This document shows positions 61,991 to 64,000 of a DNA stretch of 64,000 nt, one piece after another. A program made the position numbers and the translations under genes. The notes under the pieces were generated by a model. That model had not been told where the DNA came from and made no database searches. It worked only from the letters and a program-made list of their open reading frames with translations. The number at the start of each line of letters is the position of its first letter. The stretch's first letter is position 1. Source of the stretch: Victivallales bacterium (GTDB lineage: Bacteria > Verrucomicrobiota > Lentisphaeria > Oligosphaerales > Oligosphaeraceae); the NCBI GenBank assembly GCA_017417585.1, contig JAFPYX010000025.1, positions 98,710 through 162,709 on the forward strand, in the 5' to 3' direction.

Positions 61991-63667
61991 ATGAGTGAAA
62001 TCTCCCCGTTGCAGATTGCCCGTGCCTCCTATCAGCCCCACCTCCCGAAAGTGCTTGCCAAGTGCGGACCGTTCGCGACCGCGAAGAAAGGCGCCGCCAC
62101 CAAGTCCGTGGCTGACCAGGCCGCCATCAAGAAGCTCTTCCCCGATACCTACGGCCTGCCTGTGATCGAGTTCACCGCAGGCAAGAAGCCCGCCAAGGCC
62201 CCCAAGGCCATCAAGGTCGGCGTCATCCTCTCCGGCGGACAGGCCCCCGGCGGCCACAATGTCATCGCGGGGCTCTTCGACGGCCTCAAGGCCCTCAACC
62301 CCAAGAACCAGCTCTACGGCTTCCTGGGCGGCCCCGACGGCCTCATCAACGGCGATTTCGTGAAGCTGGACGCCAAGACCATCGATGCCTACCGCAACAC
62401 CGGCGGCTTCGACATGATCCGCTCCGGCCGCACCAAGCTGGACACCGACGAGAAGTTCGAGAAGGTCCTGGCCAACTGCAAGAAGGAAGGCATCACCGGC
62501 ATCGTGATCATCGGCGGCGACGACTCCAACACCAACGCCTGCACGCTGGCGCAGTACCTCCTGGCCAAGAAGGCCGGCATCCAGGTCATCGGCTGCCCGA
62601 AGACCATCGACGGCGACCTCAAGAACGCCTGGATCGAGGTCTCCTTCGGCTTCGACACCGCGACCAAGGTCTATTCCGAGCTCATCGGTAACATCATGCG
62701 CGACGCGAACTCCGCCCGCAAGTACTGGCACTTCATCAAGCTGATGGGCCGCTCCGCCTCCCACATCGCGCTGGAGTGCGCGCTGCAGACCCATCCGCAG
62801 GCATGCATCGTCTCCGAAGAAGTCGAGGCCAAGAAGTTCTCGCTGGCCAAGATCGTCGATGACCTCACGAAGACCGTGGTGGACCGCGCGAAGAACAAGA
62901 TGAACTTCGGCGTGGTGCTCATCCCCGAGGGGCTCATCGAGTTCGTGCCCGAGATCAAGGTCCTCATCGCCGAACTCAACGACCTGCTGGCCAAGAGCGA
63001 AAAGGCCTTCAATGCGCTGGACACGGTCGAGCAGAAGGCCGCCTTCGTGGAGAAGAAGCTCTCCAAGGACACCAAGAAGGTCTTCGCCTCGCTGCCCGCC
63101 TTCGTCAAGGCGCAGCTGCTGGCCGACCGCGACGCACACGGCAATGTCCAGGTCTCCAAGATCGAGACGGAGAAGCTCCTGGCCGACATGATCGCCGACC
63201 GCATCAAGGCGCTCAACGCCAAGGCCGAGAAGAAAATCAAGTTCTCCGCGCAGTGCCACTTCTTTGGCTACGAGGGACGCTGCGCCGCGCCGTCCAACTT
63301 CGACGCCAACTACTGCTACGGCCTGGGCTACAACGCCAGCGCGCTGCTCAATGCAGGCGTGACGGGGTACATGTCCAGCGTGCGCAACACCTCCGCCCCT
63401 GTGGAGCAGTGGATTGCCGGCGGCATCCCGTTGACCATGATGATGAACATGGAGCATCGCCATGGCAAGGACGTCCCGGTCATCAAGAAGGCGCTCGTCG
63501 AACTCAAGGGCGCACCCTTCAAGGCATACGCGAAGGTGCGTGACGCCTGGGCGAAAGGCATCGAGTTCCGCTATCCGGGACCCATCCAGTACTTCGGACC
63601 CTCCGCAGTCTGCGACCAGCCCACCTGCACCCTGAGCCTGGAGCACGCCCCGGCCAAGAAGAAGTAG
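61991..63667 (+). CDS. pfp: Diphosphate--fructose-6-phosphate 1-phosphotransferase (PPi-PFK, long form)
   Basis: Reversible glycolytic enzyme using pyrophosphate in place of ATP. The 558-residue length matches the long plant/spirochaete/chlamydia-type PFP. VGVILSGGQAPGGHNVIAGL is the first phosphate loop. GIVIIGGDDSNTNACTLAQY has the GGDD in place of the GGDG of ATP enzymes, a PPi-specificity mark. CPKTIDGDLKN holds the catalytic Asp. MGRSASHIALECALQTHP and LIPEGLIEFVPE follow. The start ATG 61991 has AGGA 12 nt upstream. It is followed by a terminator. Very even codon use (AAG, CTC, GCC) suggests high expression. Confidence 0.95.
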   Translation: MSEISPLQIARASYQPHLPKVLAKCGPFATAKKGAATKSVADQAAIKKLFPDTYGLPVIEFTAGKKPAKAPKAIKVGVILSGGQAPGGHNVIAGLFDGLKALNPKNQLYGFLGGPDGLINGDFVKLDAKTIDAYRNTGGFDMIRSGRTKLDTDEKFEKVLANCKKEGITGIVIIGGDDSNTNACTLAQYLLAKKAGIQVIGCPKTIDGDLKNAWIEVSFGFDTATKVYSELIGNIMRDANSARKYWHFIKLMGRSASHIALECALQTHPQACIVSEEVEAKKFSLAKIVDDLTKTVVDRAKNKMNFGVVLIPEGLIEFVPEIKVLIAELNDLLAKSEKAFNALDTVEQKAAFVEKKLSKDTKKVFASLPAFVKAQLLADRDAHGNVQVSKIETEKLLADMIADRIKALNAKAEKKIKFSAQCHFFGYEGRCAAPSNFDANYCYGLGYNASALLNAGVTGYMSSVRNTSAPVEQWIAGGIPLTMMMNMEHRHGKDVPVIKKALVELKGAPFKAYAKVRDAWAKGIEFRYPGPIQYFGPSAVCDQPTCTLSLEHAPAKKK

Positions 63668-63704
63668 CCTTCTTGCAAATCCAATAATGTTGTAATTGTA
63701 AAAC

Positions 63705-63734
63705 GCGCCCGGAGGACTTTTTCCTGCCGGGCGC
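63705..63734 (+). terminator. Intrinsic terminator after PPi-PFK
   Basis: GCGCCCGG (63705-63712) pairs with CCGGGCGC (63727-63734); inner AGGA/TCCT extends the stem. The T-tract behind it is weak. Confidence 0.7.
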
Positions 63735-63798
63735 ACTTCGTTTCCCCTCGCCTCCCGCCGTTTTTCCATGTTTTTTCGTCTTTTTTCGCGTTCCGGGC

Positions 63799-63828
63799 TT
63801 GCAATCCTCCTTTCGCGTGGCATATTAT
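63799..63828 (+). promoter_or_regulatory. Strong sigma-70-type promoter near the right edge
   Basis: TTGCAA (63799-63804), 18-nt spacer, TATTAT (63823-63828). The same -35 hexamer is used by the tRNA-Leu promoter. Confidence 0.65.
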
Positions 63829-63832
63829 GCGG

Positions 63833-63952
63833 CACGCCCTTTTCGGGGGGCGTGTTCGTCTCTTTGGCAACGGAACAGCGCAATGCGACGTGCGGGAACC
63901 GGGCCTCTGCCCGGTCCCGGGACATCCCCGCGGCGATGCCGCGGGGTCTTTT
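63833..63952 (+). ncRNA. Candidate structured small RNA or leader
   Basis: About 120 nt directly after the promoter fold into three hairpins. CACGCCC/GGGCGTG is at 63833-63854. CCGGGC-CTCT-GCCCGG is at 63899-63914. CCCCGCGGC-GAT-GCCGCGGGG is at 63926-63946 and is followed by TCTTTT, a terminator-like end. There is no open frame of note. It does not match my recall of 4.5S, 6S, tmRNA or RNase P. It may be an independent sRNA or an attenuating leader of a gene beyond the window. Confidence 0.35.
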
Positions 63953-64000
63953 GAAGAAGCAGAACCTGTATCGTCAGGTCAAATTTTTCGCAACGGAGTG

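Noticed and set aside
63833..63952. 4.5S RNA, 6S RNA, tmRNA or RNase P RNA
   Set aside because: The conserved motifs I know for these RNAs (GGAAG-AGCAGC tetraloop region, tmRNA tRNA-like end, RNase P GAGGAAAGTCC) are absent.

Overview
This 64 kb window is a GC-rich, dense bacterial chromosome segment with Gram-negative features: outer-membrane beta-barrels, many signal peptides and prepilin-type secretion signals. The mix suggests a member of the PVC superphylum, most likely Lentisphaerota or a related Verrucomicrobiota lineage. It includes a pseudopilin-like secreted protein with an H-x9-DG type tail, a long pyrophosphate-dependent phosphofructokinase, a GH106-like rhamnosidase, large secreted adhesin-like proteins, and several enzymes whose closest forms are eukaryote-type. 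This placement is inferred from gene content; no rRNA is present. Few starts carry a Shine-Dalgarno sequence, but clear ones exist (gltA, the zinc-ribbon gene, the DUF2059 gene, the giant adhesin).

Layout. 0-13.4 kb, mostly minus strand: the N-terminal part of a eukaryote-type HisA, a gltA-esterase pair, a hemolysin III membrane protein, and a glycogen cluster (branching enzyme, glycogen synthase, a stand-alone CBM48 protein, a 1423-residue bifunctional debranching enzyme), then a zinc-ribbon membrane protein. 13.5-22 kb: nadB, then plus-strand genes for a DUF2059 exported protein, a GLVN-repeat surface protein, a hybrid histidine kinase, and an XPB-like helicase followed by a Bax1/DUF790 nuclease. 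22.2-40.7 kb, minus strand: a GH106-like glycosidase and a six-gene block of exported proteins (BspA-type leucine-rich repeats, a beta-propeller/cadherin protein, an outer-membrane barrel, a giant cadherin-like protein split by one in-frame amber codon, a protein with a dockerin-like duplication, and a small secreted protein). 41.6-44.8 kb, plus strand: tRNA-Leu, mnmG (one apparent frameshift), rdgB and a membrane-anchored protein. 44.8-58.2 kb, minus strand: an alginate-export-like porin, a PlsC-ACP-AMP-ligase fusion, a degenerate sigma-54-type regulator, a hypoxanthine-DNA glycosylase, rsmG, a flavin reductase, a pseudopilin-like protein, a sugar isomerase/epimerase, a six-hairpin-like protein and two tandem PhnP-like hydrolases. 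58.3-64 kb, plus strand: an MmeI-like restriction-methylation enzyme, PPi-PFK, and a promoter plus structured transcript running toward the edge.

Functionally, PPi-PFK, citrate synthase and the glycogen genes form a carbon storage and central metabolism set. The 25-41 kb block looks like a cell-surface or extracellular adhesion set. The helicase-nuclease pair and the restriction-methylation enzyme concern DNA repair or defence.

The most unusual feature is non-coding. Short tandem repeats with an exact 7-nt period but different sequences sit at gene junctions and supply start or stop codons (hisA, the helicase, the nuclease, the GH106-like gene, mnmG, the flavin reductase). In contrast, the repeat found inside a coding region, in the methyltransferase, has a 9-nt period and keeps the reading frame.
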